A DNA stretch of 57,082 bases from Lachnospiraceae bacterium (GCA_910575835.1 CAJTGB010000031.1:1-57082); one strand, 5' to 3'. Shown: positions 1 through 8,856, counted from the stretch's first letter. The notes: generated by a model not told the origin, from the sequence alone. Translations and numbers: made by a program.

Positions 1-314
1 GGCTGATCGTCCGCGGCTTGGTACAATTGGAAAGAATCACATTCAGAGCAGTTTTATCTTTTGTATAAAGCTGCTCTCTTTGTCTGCTCTGAATCTGATA
101 CTTTCCTTAAGAATTATAGCAAATTCAAAGCCGCTTTTCACTATCTTTTTCAGCAAATCAGTAATTGCGGCAAGCGTTGCTCTTGTTGATTTCGTGTCTA
201 TAAGCCTGCCGCTCAATATTTTTGGAAAAAAGAATATAAATATATGGCTTGCACATCTCCAGACAGGCTTATAAAATGAGAAGTGAGCAAACAGATTTTA
301 TATGGAGGATAAGT
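1..314. other. Left edge, no supported gene
   Basis: No gene is convincing here. A minus-strand frame stays open from beyond position 290 down to a stop at 43-45. Its last 57 codons look like ordinary protein, rich in Lys, Ile, Leu and Glu. It has no ATG and no ribosome site, so it may be a gene fragment. The plus-strand frame opposite it is hydrophobic and looks like its shadow. Positions 13-27 on the minus strand match a 15-base stretch near the right end of the window. Confidence 0.4.
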
Positions 315-1031
315 GTGAAGAATCAGTTTATTCAGGGATTGATGATCGACTGGAAGAAGATTGAAGCGGACAGCTATTTGAGGAAGATAGAGGCCATAAA
401 AGATGTGCGTACATTAGATTTCAATAAGTCGGTAACATTTTTTGTAGGGGAAAACGGAAGCGGGAAATCAACGTTGTTAGAAGCGATTGCCGTTGCATAT
501 GGATTTAATCCGGAGGGCGGAACCAGGAATTATTCCTTCTCAACGTATGATTCTCACTCGGAATTGTGTGATGCCGTTACGCTTATAAAAGGCGTCCGCA
601 GGCCAAGAGTCGGGTATTTTCTGAGGGCGGAGAGCTTCTATAATGTGGCGACGAAGGAACGGGAGTATGCGGATATCCAGCATCCTTCACAGGAATATCA
701 TGAGAAATCCCATGGCGAGAGCTTTCTGGCGATTGCGCAGAACTACATGAAAGCAGGCGGGATTTTTATTTTTGATGAACCGGAGGCCGCGCTATCGCCG
801 CAGAGACAGTTAACATTGTTAATGGACATATATAAATGTGCGAAAGACGGGGCACAATTTATAATAGTGACGCATTCGCCGATCTTGCTGGGGATGCCGG
901 AGGCGGAGATATATAGCTTTGACAATGGTGAGGTTCATTTATGTGAATATGAAGATACGGACAGCTATATCGTAACAGAACTGTTTATTAACAATCGGGA
1001 TATTTTGCTGCATAGGTTGTTGAATGAGTAA
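315..1031 (+). CDS. AAA family ATPase (RecF-like small ABC-type ATPase)
   Basis: A predicted soluble ATPase of 238 residues. The GTG start at 315 is chosen because GGAGG at 304-308 sits six bases upstream; an ATG at 342 is the alternative. Visible motifs are a Walker A (GENGSGKST, near residue 50), a signature-like stretch (SHGESFLAI) and a Walker B with catalytic Glu (IFDEPEAALS), followed by a switch His (VTHSP). This order matches the AAA_21/COG3910 group, which resembles RecF and OLD ATPases but has no attached nuclease domain here. Such proteins are often stand-alone or paired with phage-defence or toxin genes; none is adjacent. Its function is unknown. It is probably transcribed together with the following hypothetical gene. 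Confidence 0.8.
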   Translation: MKNQFIQGLMIDWKKIEADSYLRKIEAIKDVRTLDFNKSVTFFVGENGSGKSTLLEAIAVAYGFNPEGGTRNYSFSTYDSHSELCDAVTLIKGVRRPRVGYFLRAESFYNVATKEREYADIQHPSQEYHEKSHGESFLAIAQNYMKAGGIFIFDEPEAALSPQRQLTLLMDIYKCAKDGAQFIIVTHSPILLGMPEAEIYSFDNGEVHLCEYEDTDSYIVTELFINNRDILLHRLLNE

Positions 1032-1067
1032 TCAGAGTATATCATAATACGGGGAGAGTACAGTCTA

Positions 1068-1703
1068 ATGGAGAAGTTACTGAATTATTTTACAATAGAT
1101 GATGCATTTGGCGGCAATCAGGATTGGTTCACGAATATTGTTATGCATATCGGAGGCTGCGCTGCGGCGACAGCGTGCGACAGTTGTATTTATTTTGCAA
1201 AATATATGGGAATGGAGTTTCTGTACCCTTATGATATTGAAGAACTCAACAAGGAGGACTATAAGAAGTTCAGCCAGATCATGAAGCCGTATATCAGACC
1301 GAGGGTGAACGGGGTGAAGAAACTTGAATGGTATATAGAAGGATTTGAGAAATATCTTCGGGACGTCTGTGATGAGGCGCGGGTGAAGCAGATGCCGGTA
1401 CAAGATATCGGAATCGGGATGGAAGGGTTTGCAGGAGAATATCCATATGAAGAAGCGGCGGAAAGGATCAGAGGGCAGATTGATGCGGGACTTCCGGTTC
1501 CGTATCTGATGCTTCGTCATAAGCTGGCTGAGAAGTATAAGGATTTCATCTGGCACTGGTTCCTGGTGGTCGGGTATGAGGAGACGGAACGGGGAATGTG
1601 GATCATAGCCGCTACTTACGGGGAGAAAGTGCGGCTTCACCTGGAAGAACTGTGGAATACTGGATATGAGGAGAAAGGCGGCATTATTCTATATAAAAAA
1701 TAG
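1068..1703 (+). CDS. Hypothetical protein with C39/papain-like features
   Basis: A 211-residue soluble protein, not recognised by name. Near residue 30 a Gly-Gly-Cys-Ala-Ala-Ala stretch (GGCAAATACDS) resembles the active-site Cys helix of C39-like and BtrH-type papain-fold proteins. Near residue 165 the motif HWFLVVGYEE resembles their catalytic His strand. A Cys-His pair with this spacing is suggestive, but the third catalytic residue cannot be assigned. GGGGAG at 1051-1056 provides a ribosome site. It follows the AAA ATPase by 36 bases, so the two may be one unit. It could be an inactive peptidase-like or acyltransferase protein; the fold call is an inference from two motifs. Confidence 0.6.
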   Translation: MEKLLNYFTIDDAFGGNQDWFTNIVMHIGGCAAATACDSCIYFAKYMGMEFLYPYDIEELNKEDYKKFSQIMKPYIRPRVNGVKKLEWYIEGFEKYLRDVCDEARVKQMPVQDIGIGMEGFAGEYPYEEAAERIRGQIDAGLPVPYLMLRHKLAEKYKDFIWHWFLVVGYEETERGMWIIAATYGEKVRLHLEELWNTGYEEKGGIILYKK

Positions 1704-1704
1704 C

Positions 1705-1733
1705 TTTACGAACCGCCTGTTATCCGCTACAAT
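1705..1733 (+). promoter_or_regulatory. Sigma-A type promoter for the cyclophilin gene
   Basis: TTTACG and TACAAT are separated by 17 bases. The hexamers lie just after the stop of the preceding gene and 60 bases before the start codon at 1794. Confidence 0.6.
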
Positions 1734-1793
1734 AGATAGCGTCTGAACAGGATATTTTAGTAGATAAATAACAGGGAAAAGAGGAAATGAAGT

Positions 1794-2312
1794 ATGGCGA
1801 ATCCAATTGTGACATTTGAAATGGAAAACGGGGACATTATGAAGGCGGAGCTGTATCCTGAGATCGCGCCGAATACGGTGAATAATTTTATCTCTTTGGT
1901 GAAGAAGGGATACTATGACGGGCTGATCTTCCACCGTGTGATCAGCGGTTTTATGATCCAGGGCGGATGCCCGGACGGAACGGGTATGGGCGGTCCGGGA
2001 TATAATATCAAAGGTGAGTTCAGTCAGAACGGTGTGGCGAATGACTTGAAGCACACAGAAGGCGTGCTGTCTATGGCGCGGGCGATGCATCCAGATTCAG
2101 CAGGATCACAGTTCTTCATCATGCATAAGAACTCTCAGCATCTGGACGGTTCATATGCGGCGTTCGGCAAGGTGACAGAAGGTATGGACATTGTGAATAA
2201 GATCGCGGATACAGATACGGATTATAATGACAGGCCGCTTATAGAACAGAAGATGAAGAAGGTTACGGTAGATACGCAGGGTGTGGATTATCCGGAACCG
2301 GAGAAGGAATAA
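1794..2312 (+). CDS. ppiB: Cyclophilin-type peptidyl-prolyl cis-trans isomerase
   Basis: A 172-residue cytoplasmic cyclophilin that isomerises X-Pro peptide bonds. The family core is complete: FHRVISGFMIQGG holds the active-site Arg, Phe and Gln, and AGSQFFI with HLDGSYAAFGKV follows. It has no signal peptide. The short C-terminal tail is acidic and ends PEPEKE. AGAGGAAA precedes the ATG. The stop codon overlaps the ATG of the following EamA transporter (TAATGG), so the two are translationally coupled. The gene has its own promoter upstream. Confidence 0.93.
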   Translation: MANPIVTFEMENGDIMKAELYPEIAPNTVNNFISLVKKGYYDGLIFHRVISGFMIQGGCPDGTGMGGPGYNIKGEFSQNGVANDLKHTEGVLSMARAMHPDSAGSQFFIMHKNSQHLDGSYAAFGKVTEGMDIVNKIADTDTDYNDRPLIEQKMKKVTVDTQGVDYPEPEKE

Positions 2313-3232
2313 TGGAACGGTTTTATCAGAATACGGTAACCAGAACGATTCTGGCATTGATGTGCTGCGCCTTATGGGGCAGTGCATTTCCGTGTGTTAA
2401 AATAGGATATGAATTATTCCGGATAGAGGGCTCGGGGAGCCAGATATTATTTGCCGGGTATCGGTTTTTTCTGGCAGGCGTGTTTACATTTATTCTGGCA
2501 TGTGTGCTGGAGAAGGGTGTGATCACGATGAAGAAGAGTTCAGTCCCGTATGTGTTTGGACAAGGAATTTTGCAGACGACAGTCCAGTATGTGTGTTTCT
2601 ATATCGGTCTGGCGCACACAACGGGAGCCAAGGGGTCTGTGATCAACGCGTCGAATGCATTTTTCTCTATTATAGCGGCGCATTTCCTGATGAGATCAGA
2701 GAAGCTTACCTGGAAGAAGGTTGCGGGCTGTTTGGTGGGATTTGCAGGGATCATTATCATCAATCTGGAGCCGGGAGCGTGGAGCAGCGGCTTCTCCCTG
2801 ATGGGAGAGGGGATGGTCCTGGTGTGCGCGTTTTCCTATGGACTGAGCAGCGTGACGCTTAAGATGATCTCTGACAGGGAGAAGCCGGTGACGATCACGG
2901 CTTATCAGCTGTTGTTCGGCGGTGCGGTGCTGATTCTGACCGGCGCGGCGGCCGGCGGAAGCGTGCATGGATTTGCCTTGAAATCAACGCTTCTGCTGCT
3001 GTATATGTCCTTGCTGTCTACGGTGGCTTTCAGTATATGGGCAGAGCTTCTGAAGTACAATTCTGTAGGCAAGGTTGCGATATTCGGATTCAGTATTCCG
3101 GTGTTCGGGGTTGCGATGTCGGCAATATTCTTAGGAGAACAGGTAATATCCGTGAAGAATCTGATCGCGCTCGTCTGTGTGAGCGTCGGGATCATTATTA
3201 TCAATCGGAAGGGAAAGGAAATACTATGTTAA
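2312..3232 (+). CDS. EamA/DMT family transporter
   Basis: A 306-residue integral membrane protein of the drug/metabolite transporter superfamily. Two EamA repeats are visible, with about ten hydrophobic segments. The typical signature ALWGSAFPCVKIGYEL lies in the first helix, and the repeat boundary falls near residue 155 (LMGEGMVLVCAFSYGLSSV). Members export amino acids, sugars or other metabolites; the sequence does not reveal the substrate. Its start overlaps the ppiB stop by one base and its end overlaps the next small gene by seven bases, so the three genes form a tightly coupled unit. Confidence 0.88.
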   Translation: MERFYQNTVTRTILALMCCALWGSAFPCVKIGYELFRIEGSGSQILFAGYRFFLAGVFTFILACVLEKGVITMKKSSVPYVFGQGILQTTVQYVCFYIGLAHTTGAKGSVINASNAFFSIIAAHFLMRSEKLTWKKVAGCLVGFAGIIIINLEPGAWSSGFSLMGEGMVLVCAFSYGLSSVTLKMISDREKPVTITAYQLLFGGAVLILTGAAAGGSVHGFALKSTLLLLYMSLLSTVAFSIWAELLKYNSVGKVAIFGFSIPVFGVAMSAIFLGEQVISVKNLIALVCVSVGIIIINRKGKEILC

Positions 3233-3402
3233 AATGTACATATATCGTGGAGAGGATAGACGGTGATTACGCAATGCTCCGCAGGGAAGATGAGACGGAT
3301 CAGAATGCGGAGCCTAAGATGACGGCGCGTGCGCTTCTTCCGCCGGAGATCATGGAAGGGACGAGGCTGCTGTACGAATATATGCAGTATTCGGTTATCT
3401 AG
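3226..3402 (+). CDS. Small DUF3006-like protein
   Basis: A 58-residue protein starting at ATG 3226, inside the end of the EamA gene. The pattern IVERIDGDYAMLRRED followed by ALLPPEIMEGTRL matches the DUF3006 layout: a short beta unit, an acidic middle and a LPxxxxEG element. GGGAAAGGAA upstream can serve as ribosome site. Its function is unknown. The seven-base overlap implies translational coupling to the transporter. Confidence in the gene is good; confidence in the family name is moderate. Confidence 0.65.
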   Translation: MLKCTYIVERIDGDYAMLRREDETDQNAEPKMTARALLPPEIMEGTRLLYEYMQYSVI

Positions 3403-3406
3403 CCGG

Positions 3407-3724
3407 ATGAGTGTGACTGTAGAGGATCTGCTGAGACTGCCGTCTCTTCGGCGGGCGGAGGTGCTGGGCGGAGCAAAGGGACTGCTGCGGATCGTCTCTT
3501 CTATATCGGTGTTAGAATCCGTCGATCCGGGCATACTGATCGATGAGCTGTTTCCCCAGGGAGAATTTTTCGGCAGTGAGATCGTGATTACGGGATTTGT
3601 TAATATCCTGGAGGATGTAGAGAGACAGTGCGCGAATATCCGCCGGATGGCGGAAGGCGGAGAAGTGGGGCTGATCCTTTTCTATGTGGGCGTCTATCTG
3701 CCGTGGGTGGATGATCGATTATGA
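3407..3724 (+). pseudogene. Truncated PucR-type regulator, N-terminal domain only
   Basis: The reading frame begins MSVTVEDLLRLPSLRRAEVL and continues through VSSISVLESVD and SEIVITGF to LPWVDDRL, then stops. This is the N-terminal PucR (purine catabolism regulator) domain, about 105 residues. Full-length regulators of this family run to roughly 500 residues and end in a GGDEF-like region and a helix-turn-helix, all missing here. The break falls at about 3711-3724, where sequence of another gene begins in a different frame. This looks like the left side of a deletion. The remnant lacks any DNA-binding domain, so it cannot regulate as its relatives do. Confidence 0.75.
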
Positions 3725-3902
3725 CGATATTCCAAGGGAGAAGGCGCTTGAACAGGCGAAAATGGAGGCCGCCGAGCTTGCGGTGGCGGCAGGGGCGCTT
3801 CGGGAGACTGTGGAGATCATTGAGGCGGAGGATGTGCCGCTGGCGTATTATCCGGGCAATACGAACCGGGTGAAGGTGAGAGCGGCGGGAGATCTGCAGT
3901 AG
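3711..3902 (+). pseudogene. C-terminal remnant of a hydantoinase/oxoprolinase-type protein
   Basis: From about 3711 a frame different from the preceding remnant encodes IDYDDIPREKALEQAK, then VEIIEAEDVPLAYYPGN and ends VRAAGDLQ. The combination of a Lys/Glu/Ala-rich helix, PLAYxPGN and VRAxGDL is typical of the extreme C-terminus of the hydantoinase/oxoprolinase family. Only about 60 residues are left of an expected 500 or more. PucR-type regulators often sit just upstream of such genes, so a single deletion between neighbours explains the junction. The family call rests on pattern memory and needs a search. Confidence 0.6.
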
Positions 3903-3971
3903 AGAGCTACAATTATAAAAAAAGATAATAAAGTTTATAATAGTATTAAATAAAAGATTCCGGAGAATCCG

Positions 3972-4000
3972 TTTACAGTTTAGAATGTGCGTGATACAAT
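3972..4000 (+). promoter_or_regulatory. Promoter for the 4056-7933 ABC importer
   Basis: TTTACA and TACAAT are separated by 17 bases, 56 bases before the binding-protein start codon. A second -10-like TATAAT lies upstream near 3935. Confidence 0.6.
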
Positions 4001-4055
4001 CGTCCCAATGACTTTGGAAGAGAGGTCAGAAATATTGATTTCAGGAGGAAAAGGT

Positions 4056-5168
4056 ATGAAAAAGAGATGGTTTTCAGCATTATTAACGGGGACAATGATT
4101 CTGTCTTTGGCAGCCTGCGGGGGAGCAGACAGCAGTTCATCCAAGGATGGCAGCGTATCTGAGGAGAGCACAGAGAGCACAGAAGAGCCGGGCGAAGAGA
4201 CGGAGGAATTAGAGGATGTGGTAGTTGTATATTCGACCCATCCGGAAGAACTGTTGGAGACGATTGGAGATGCGTTCACAGAAGAGACAGGCGTCGAGGT
4301 CGAGTATATCAATCTGAAAGGTGAACTGGCAGACCGTGTGAGGAGTGAGAAGGACAACCCTCAGGCGGATATTATGTTCGGCGGGGACGCGGCTACTTAT
4401 ATGCAGCTTAACGGCGAGGAGTGTTTCGATTCGGCGAATCCGGCCTGGGCTTCTGAACTGTCAGACGATTATAAGGATGCGGACGGCAAATGGTTTGGAA
4501 CGATCAAGACTCCGGTTATGATGTTCTATAATACAGAACATATGTCTGCAGAAGAGGCTCCGTCTGACTGGAGCGATCTGGCGAATGACGAGTACAAGGA
4601 CAAGATCGTTACGCGTGATTCATTATCGTCATCCATGCGGTCTGCAATCACGGCATTGATTTATAATATTTCGCAGAATGACAGCGAAGATGCAGCGTGG
4701 GATTATATCCAGAAGTTGGATGCCAATACAAAGAATTACTATAACAGCGGCAGTATGATGTACGAGGCGGTTGGAAAGGGAGAGGCGCCGGTCTCTATTG
4801 CAGTATTGAATGATATCATTACAAACCGTGATAAGAACGGACTTCCGGTGGAAGTGATCGATGCAAAGAGCGGTGCGATCGTGCTGACAGACTGTATCGC
4901 GAAGATTAAGAATGCACCGCACCCAAGCGCCGCGGATGCTTTTCTTGAATTTGCGGGAAGCGCCGAGACACAGGCTATGGTTGCGAACGAATTCAGCCGT
5001 CTGCCTGCATTAGACAGCGCGCTGCCGGACTGCCCGGAGTGGATGCAGACAGAGTATAAGTCTATGGAGCTTGACTGGGTTGCGATCGGTGAAAATCAGT
5101 CGGATTGGCTTGAAAAATGGGAGACAGATTATCTGGATGCCGACAAAGCGGTTGCGTCAGACAATTAA
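4056..5168 (+). CDS. ABC transporter substrate-binding lipoprotein, iron/family 1 type
   Basis: A 370-residue lipoprotein. The ATG at 4056 follows AGGAGG at 4043-4048 and begins a signal peptide (MKKRWFSALLTG) ending in a lipobox LAAC at about residue 20. A low-complexity Ser/Glu linker follows. The mature domain starts VVVYSTHPEELLETI and shows FTEETGVEVEYI, QADIMFGGDA and MMFYNTEHM, as in the AfuA/FbpA/2-aminoethylphosphonate binding group. Iron(III), a phosphonate or a phosphosugar are all possible ligands; no conserved Tyr pair proves iron. It heads a three-gene operon, and an attenuating hairpin follows it. Confidence 0.85.
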   Translation: MKKRWFSALLTGTMILSLAACGGADSSSSKDGSVSEESTESTEEPGEETEELEDVVVVYSTHPEELLETIGDAFTEETGVEVEYINLKGELADRVRSEKDNPQADIMFGGDAATYMQLNGEECFDSANPAWASELSDDYKDADGKWFGTIKTPVMMFYNTEHMSAEEAPSDWSDLANDEYKDKIVTRDSLSSSMRSAITALIYNISQNDSEDAAWDYIQKLDANTKNYYNSGSMMYEAVGKGEAPVSIAVLNDIITNRDKNGLPVEVIDAKSGAIVLTDCIAKIKNAPHPSAADAFLEFAGSAETQAMVANEFSRLPALDSALPDCPEWMQTEYKSMELDWVAIGENQSDWLEKWETDYLDADKAVASDN

Positions 5169-5179
5169 AACTGGTTGGA

Positions 5180-5213
5180 AGTAGCGGGACTGATACTGGG
5201 TTCCGCTATTTCT
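5180..5213 (+). terminator. Hairpin between binding protein and ATPase
   Basis: TAGCGG at 5182-5187 pairs with CCGCTA at 5203-5208, extended by G-U and A-T pairs, and is followed by TTTCTTAT. The weak U-run suggests partial termination, which would favour the binding protein over the downstream subunits. Confidence 0.5.
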
Positions 5214-5241
5214 TATATATGTCTATTTGGGAGAATGTAAT

Positions 5242-6255
5242 ATGAGTAATATAGTGTTGAAGAATATAAGCCATGCCTATGCGAAGGAGAAGGTATTGGA
5301 TCAGGTCAATTTTTCCATAGAGGAAGGGGAACTGCTCACGCTTCTTGGGCCGTCTGGCTGCGGAAAAACAACGATTCTGCGGATTATCGCCGGTTTTATC
5401 ATCCCGGACGAAGGAACAGTAGCAAACGGAGAGAAGGATATCACGGCATGGACGCCGGAAAGCAGAAATATGGGGATCGTGTTTCAGAATTACGCGTTGT
5501 TTCCGAATATGAGCGTAAGGGATAATATTGCATACGGCTTAAAGATCCGCAAAAAGGACAAGACAAGTATCCGGGACAAATGTGAGCAGTATATGGAATT
5601 GACAGGGCTATTGGAGTATCAGAATCGGAAAGTGAACGAGCTGTCCGGCGGACAGCAGCAGCGCGTGGCTATCGCGAGGGCGCTGGCGATCGAACCGCAG
5701 ATGCTTCTGCTGGATGAGCCGATGTCAAACTTAGATGTATCGCTTAGAACGAAGATGCGGGAAGAGATCAGGGCGATCCAGAAGAAGACGGGGATCACGA
5801 CTCTTTTTATTACCCATGACCAGCAGGAGGCGCTGTCTATCTCTGACAGGATTGCCGTAATGCAGAAGGGGAGAATTCTTAAGATGGGGACGCCTAAGGA
5901 GATCTATGATGATCCGGGACAGGATTTTGTTGCTGATTTTGTCGGAACTTCGAACCATATAGGAGGAGCGGTATTAGAAAGCCTGCTGGGCAGGCGTATT
6001 GCCGATTCGGTGTCTGTCTGTGTGAGGCCGGAACAGATACAGCTTAGCCGCGATAAAGGAAACGGGATATTGGTGACGGTAAAGGAAGTGAAATTCATGG
6101 GCATGTATTTTGAATATACGGTGGTCAGCGCGCAAAAGGAGGAATACCGTATCGTGGAAATAAACCTCGGGAAAATCTACCATGAATGGCACGTCAATGA
6201 TAGGGCGTACATGACGGTTGATAATATCGGCGATATGGTGGGTGGATATGAATAA
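5242..6255 (+). CDS. ABC transporter ATPase, Fe3+/spermidine-type (FbpC/PotA-like)
   Basis: A 337-residue nucleotide-binding subunit. The start at ATG 5242 follows GGGAG at 5229. Walker A GPSGCGKTT lies near residue 37, Q-loop FQNYALFPNM near 82, signature LSGGQQQRVAIARAL near 135, Walker B LLLDEPMSNLD near 158 and switch His ITHDQQEAL near 192. After residue 240 comes a TOBE-like regulatory domain (SVSVCVRPEQIQLSR), typical of the CUT1/FbpC/PotA group. It pairs with the fused permease that begins inside its last eight bases. It powers uptake of the ligand of the upstream lipoprotein. Confidence 0.92.
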   Translation: MSNIVLKNISHAYAKEKVLDQVNFSIEEGELLTLLGPSGCGKTTILRIIAGFIIPDEGTVANGEKDITAWTPESRNMGIVFQNYALFPNMSVRDNIAYGLKIRKKDKTSIRDKCEQYMELTGLLEYQNRKVNELSGGQQQRVAIARALAIEPQMLLLDEPMSNLDVSLRTKMREEIRAIQKKTGITTLFITHDQQEALSISDRIAVMQKGRILKMGTPKEIYDDPGQDFVADFVGTSNHIGGAVLESLLGRRIADSVSVCVRPEQIQLSRDKGNGILVTVKEVKFMGMYFEYTVVSAQKEEYRIVEINLGKIYHEWHVNDRAYMTVDNIGDMVGGYE

Positions 6256-7933
6256 TAAAAGTGATAGAGGAATAAAGAGTGGATGGTTAAAGTGTCTGTG
6301 GTATATGCTTCTGGCTTTTCTTCTGATCGGATATATCGTGGTGCCGTTTTTTTGTACTGTCATTAAGGCATTTGAGACGGAAAACGGCTACGGGATCGGG
6401 AATATACAGGAATATCTGTCGAATCCAAACCAGCTCCGTGTGGTAGGGAATACCGTTCTTCTGGGGGCGGCGTCGGTGCTGGTATGCGGGGCAGTAGGAA
6501 TCGCGCTGGCTCTCTATATGACATTCCTGGCAGGCAGGGAGAAGAAGGCCGTGCATATTCTTCTTCTGAGCCCGATGATGATTCCGGGTGTTATTGTCGT
6601 GATCGCATTTAACCAATTGTACGGGGAAAGCGGGATTATTACGAAGAGTCTGGAATATCTTCTGCAGCTTACGGAAATACCGTATCGTTTTCAAGGATTC
6701 GGTGCGGTTGTGTTTGTGATCGCGTATACGCAGTATGTTTATTTTTATCTGAATGTGTATGTAGCGTTAAAATATATGGATTACTCACTGATCGAGGCGG
6801 CAAGAGGAATGGGAGCGTCAAAATTAAGGGTATTTGCAGATGTCGTATGGCCGGAGATCCTGCCTGCGGTCCTGACGTCGGTGATCGTTACATTTGCCTC
6901 GGGAATCAGTTCCTTTTCGGCGCCGAATCTGATCGGCGGAGGGTTCAAGGTGCTCAGCACGCAGATCGTCCGCTCGAAGGCGAATAATCATATGGAGATA
7001 GCATCTGTACAGGTAATGCTGCTGTTTTTGATCAGTCTTTCAGTTATGCTGCTGATCCAATTCTACAGCAAAAAGTACGGCAATGCCAGATCCTTCCGCG
7101 CCGCGTCGGCGGGAATGGGAAAGAAGAAGGGGTTCTTCGTATTTTTGTGCCGTATTGTGATCATCGTGCAGATCGTATTGGTGATCCTGCCGGTCATTGC
7201 CATAGTATATCTCTCTTTCGTGGAAACGAAATCTATCATGACGATGATCTTCCCGAGGGGATTTACGCTGGAGAATTATCTGGTGATCGTTGAGAAAGGG
7301 CGGGTGTTAAAGCCCATTATCAATAGCGTGAAAATGTCGGTGATGGCGGTTGCGGCCGGACTTGTCCTTACGGTTCCGGCTGCATATATGATCGTAAGGC
7401 GGGGAGGCAGATGGAATGCGGTGTTCAAGGTCCTTATTATGCTTCCGTGGGCAATGCCTGCAAGTGTGGTAGCGGTAAACCTGATCAATGCGTTTAATCA
7501 TAAGAGTATATTTGCCTTGAACCAGTCCTTGATCGGGGGCTTCTATATATTGCCGATCGCTTATACGATAACCTCTCTGCCTCTTCTGTTCAGCTCGAAT
7601 GAGGTGGCGGTTCAGGGAATTAATAAGAATCTGGAGGAAGCGTCAAGAAGCCTTGGCGCGGATATGTTTTACACATTCGTTCATGTGATCGTACCGAATA
7701 TAGCGCCTGGGATCATGGCGGGCGGAGTGCTGGGGCTTATAAGGAATATAGGAGAATATACGATGTCAGCCCTGTTGTATGGAGTGTATAACAGACCGAT
7801 ATCGATCTCTATGGTCACGAATATGCAGGAATATAAGATGGGGATATCGCTGGCGTACGGGGTGATTGTGATCATGATCTGTTATGCGGCCTTAGGTTTG
7901 ATATTCAAATTTGATAAAGAGCGGTATTTTTAA
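6248..7933 (+). CDS. ABC transporter permease, two MetI domains fused (FbpB-like)
   Basis: A 561-residue membrane protein with about twelve hydrophobic segments. It contains two complete MetI-type permease halves. Each has its own EAA loop: EAARGMGASKLRVFADVV in the first half (near residue 190) and EASRSLGADMFYTFVHVI in the second (near 470). Fused permeases of this kind are typical of FbpB/SfuB iron importers and of some phosphonate importers. ATG 6248 overlaps the ATPase gene by eight bases, so translation is coupled. No substrate can be read from the sequence. Confidence 0.9.
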   Translation: MNNKSDRGIKSGWLKCLWYMLLAFLLIGYIVVPFFCTVIKAFETENGYGIGNIQEYLSNPNQLRVVGNTVLLGAASVLVCGAVGIALALYMTFLAGREKKAVHILLLSPMMIPGVIVVIAFNQLYGESGIITKSLEYLLQLTEIPYRFQGFGAVVFVIAYTQYVYFYLNVYVALKYMDYSLIEAARGMGASKLRVFADVVWPEILPAVLTSVIVTFASGISSFSAPNLIGGGFKVLSTQIVRSKANNHMEIASVQVMLLFLISLSVMLLIQFYSKKYGNARSFRAASAGMGKKKGFFVFLCRIVIIVQIVLVILPVIAIVYLSFVETKSIMTMIFPRGFTLENYLVIVEKGRVLKPIINSVKMSVMAVAAGLVLTVPAAYMIVRRGGRWNAVFKVLIMLPWAMPASVVAVNLINAFNHKSIFALNQSLIGGFYILPIAYTITSLPLLFSSNEVAVQGINKNLEEASRSLGADMFYTFVHVIVPNIAPGIMAGGVLGLIRNIGEYTMSALLYGVYNRPISISMVTNMQEYKMGISLAYGVIVIMICYAALGLIFKFDKERYF

Positions 7934-7941
7934 ACAGTATC

Positions 7942-7970
7942 TTGCAAAACATACATCAATAACGTACAAT
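7942..7970 (+). promoter_or_regulatory. Promoter for the ECF transporter genes
   Basis: TTGCAA and TACAAT are separated by 17 bases, 35 bases before the ecfA1 start. The general ECF module therefore need not depend on read-through from the preceding operon. Confidence 0.6.
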
Positions 7971-8004
7971 AAGAAAAGTGAATGAACAGATTGGAGGCGT
8001 CCTC

Positions 8005-8856
8005 ATGGACATGGTTCAGACGGAGAAGCTGATATTTGAATATGAGAAGCGGGATGAGGAAGGGAATGTGATCGGCACCTCCCGCGCCATCGACGAGGTG
8101 GATATAGATGTACAGGAGGGCCAGTTTATCGCCATTCTGGGTCATAACGGCTCCGGGAAGTCTACCCTTGCCAAGCATATCAATGCCATTCTCGTGCCGA
8201 CACAAGGGACGATGTGGGTGAACGGGCGCAATACCAAAGACCCGGAAGAGCTGTGGAACGTACGCCAGTCAGCGGGGATGGTATTTCAGAATCCTGACAA
8301 CCAGATCATCGGGACGGTCGTGGAGGAGGACGTGGGATTCGGCCCGGAGAACTTAGGCGTTCCCACGGATGAGATCTGGCAGCGGGTAGAGGACAGCTTA
8401 AGATCCGTGGGGATGATCGAGTACAGGCACCATTCTCCGAACAAATTATCCGGCGGACAGAAGCAGCGTGTGGCGATCGCGGGTGTGGTTGCGATGGAGC
8501 CTAAATGTATCGTGCTGGACGAGCCTACGGCGATGCTTGATCCGGTAGGACGCAGGGAAGTTCTTAAGACGGTTCAGAAGCTAAGGGAGCAGAAGAAGGT
8601 GACGGTTATCCTGATCACCCATTATATGGAAGAGGTCGTAGACGCGGATAAGATCTATGTGATGGATCATGGGCATGTTGTGATGGAAGGAACACCCAGG
8701 GAGATATTCTCACGGGTAGACGAGCTCAAATCCTACCGCCTGGATGTTCCGCAGGCGACGCTTCTTGCGGATGAACTGAGAAAAAGGGGGCTTAAGATTC
8801 CAGGCGGGATACTTAAGAAAGAAGAGTTGGTGGAAGCGCTATGTCAATTAAATTAG
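8005..8856 (+). CDS. ecfA1: Energy-coupling factor transporter ATPase EcfA1
   Basis: A 283-residue ATPase of the shared energising module of ECF vitamin importers. GGAGG at 7993-7997 sets the start at ATG 8005. Walker A GHNGSGKST lies near residue 46, Q-loop FQNPDNQIIGTVVEEDVGFG is the EcfA hallmark, and signature LSGGQKQR, Walker B VLDEPTAMLD and switch His ITHYMEE follow. The ecfA1-ecfA2-ecfT order is conserved in Firmicutes. No S component is in this window, so the module probably serves S components encoded elsewhere. Its end overlaps ecfA2 by 16 bases. Confidence 0.95.
   Translation: MDMVQTEKLIFEYEKRDEEGNVIGTSRAIDEVDIDVQEGQFIAILGHNGSGKSTLAKHINAILVPTQGTMWVNGRNTKDPEELWNVRQSAGMVFQNPDNQIIGTVVEEDVGFGPENLGVPTDEIWQRVEDSLRSVGMIEYRHHSPNKLSGGQKQRVAIAGVVAMEPKCIVLDEPTAMLDPVGRREVLKTVQKLREQKKVTVILITHYMEEVVDADKIYVMDHGHVVMEGTPREIFSRVDELKSYRLDVPQATLLADELRKRGLKIPGGILKKEELVEALCQLN

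Noticed and set aside
80-274. 64-codon plus-strand hydrophobic frame
   Set aside because: It has no ribosome site and lies opposite a more protein-like minus-strand frame, so it is probably a shadow.
7934-8004. Riboswitch ahead of the ECF genes
   Set aside because: The 71-base gap is filled by a promoter and ribosome site and is too short for a known vitamin riboswitch.
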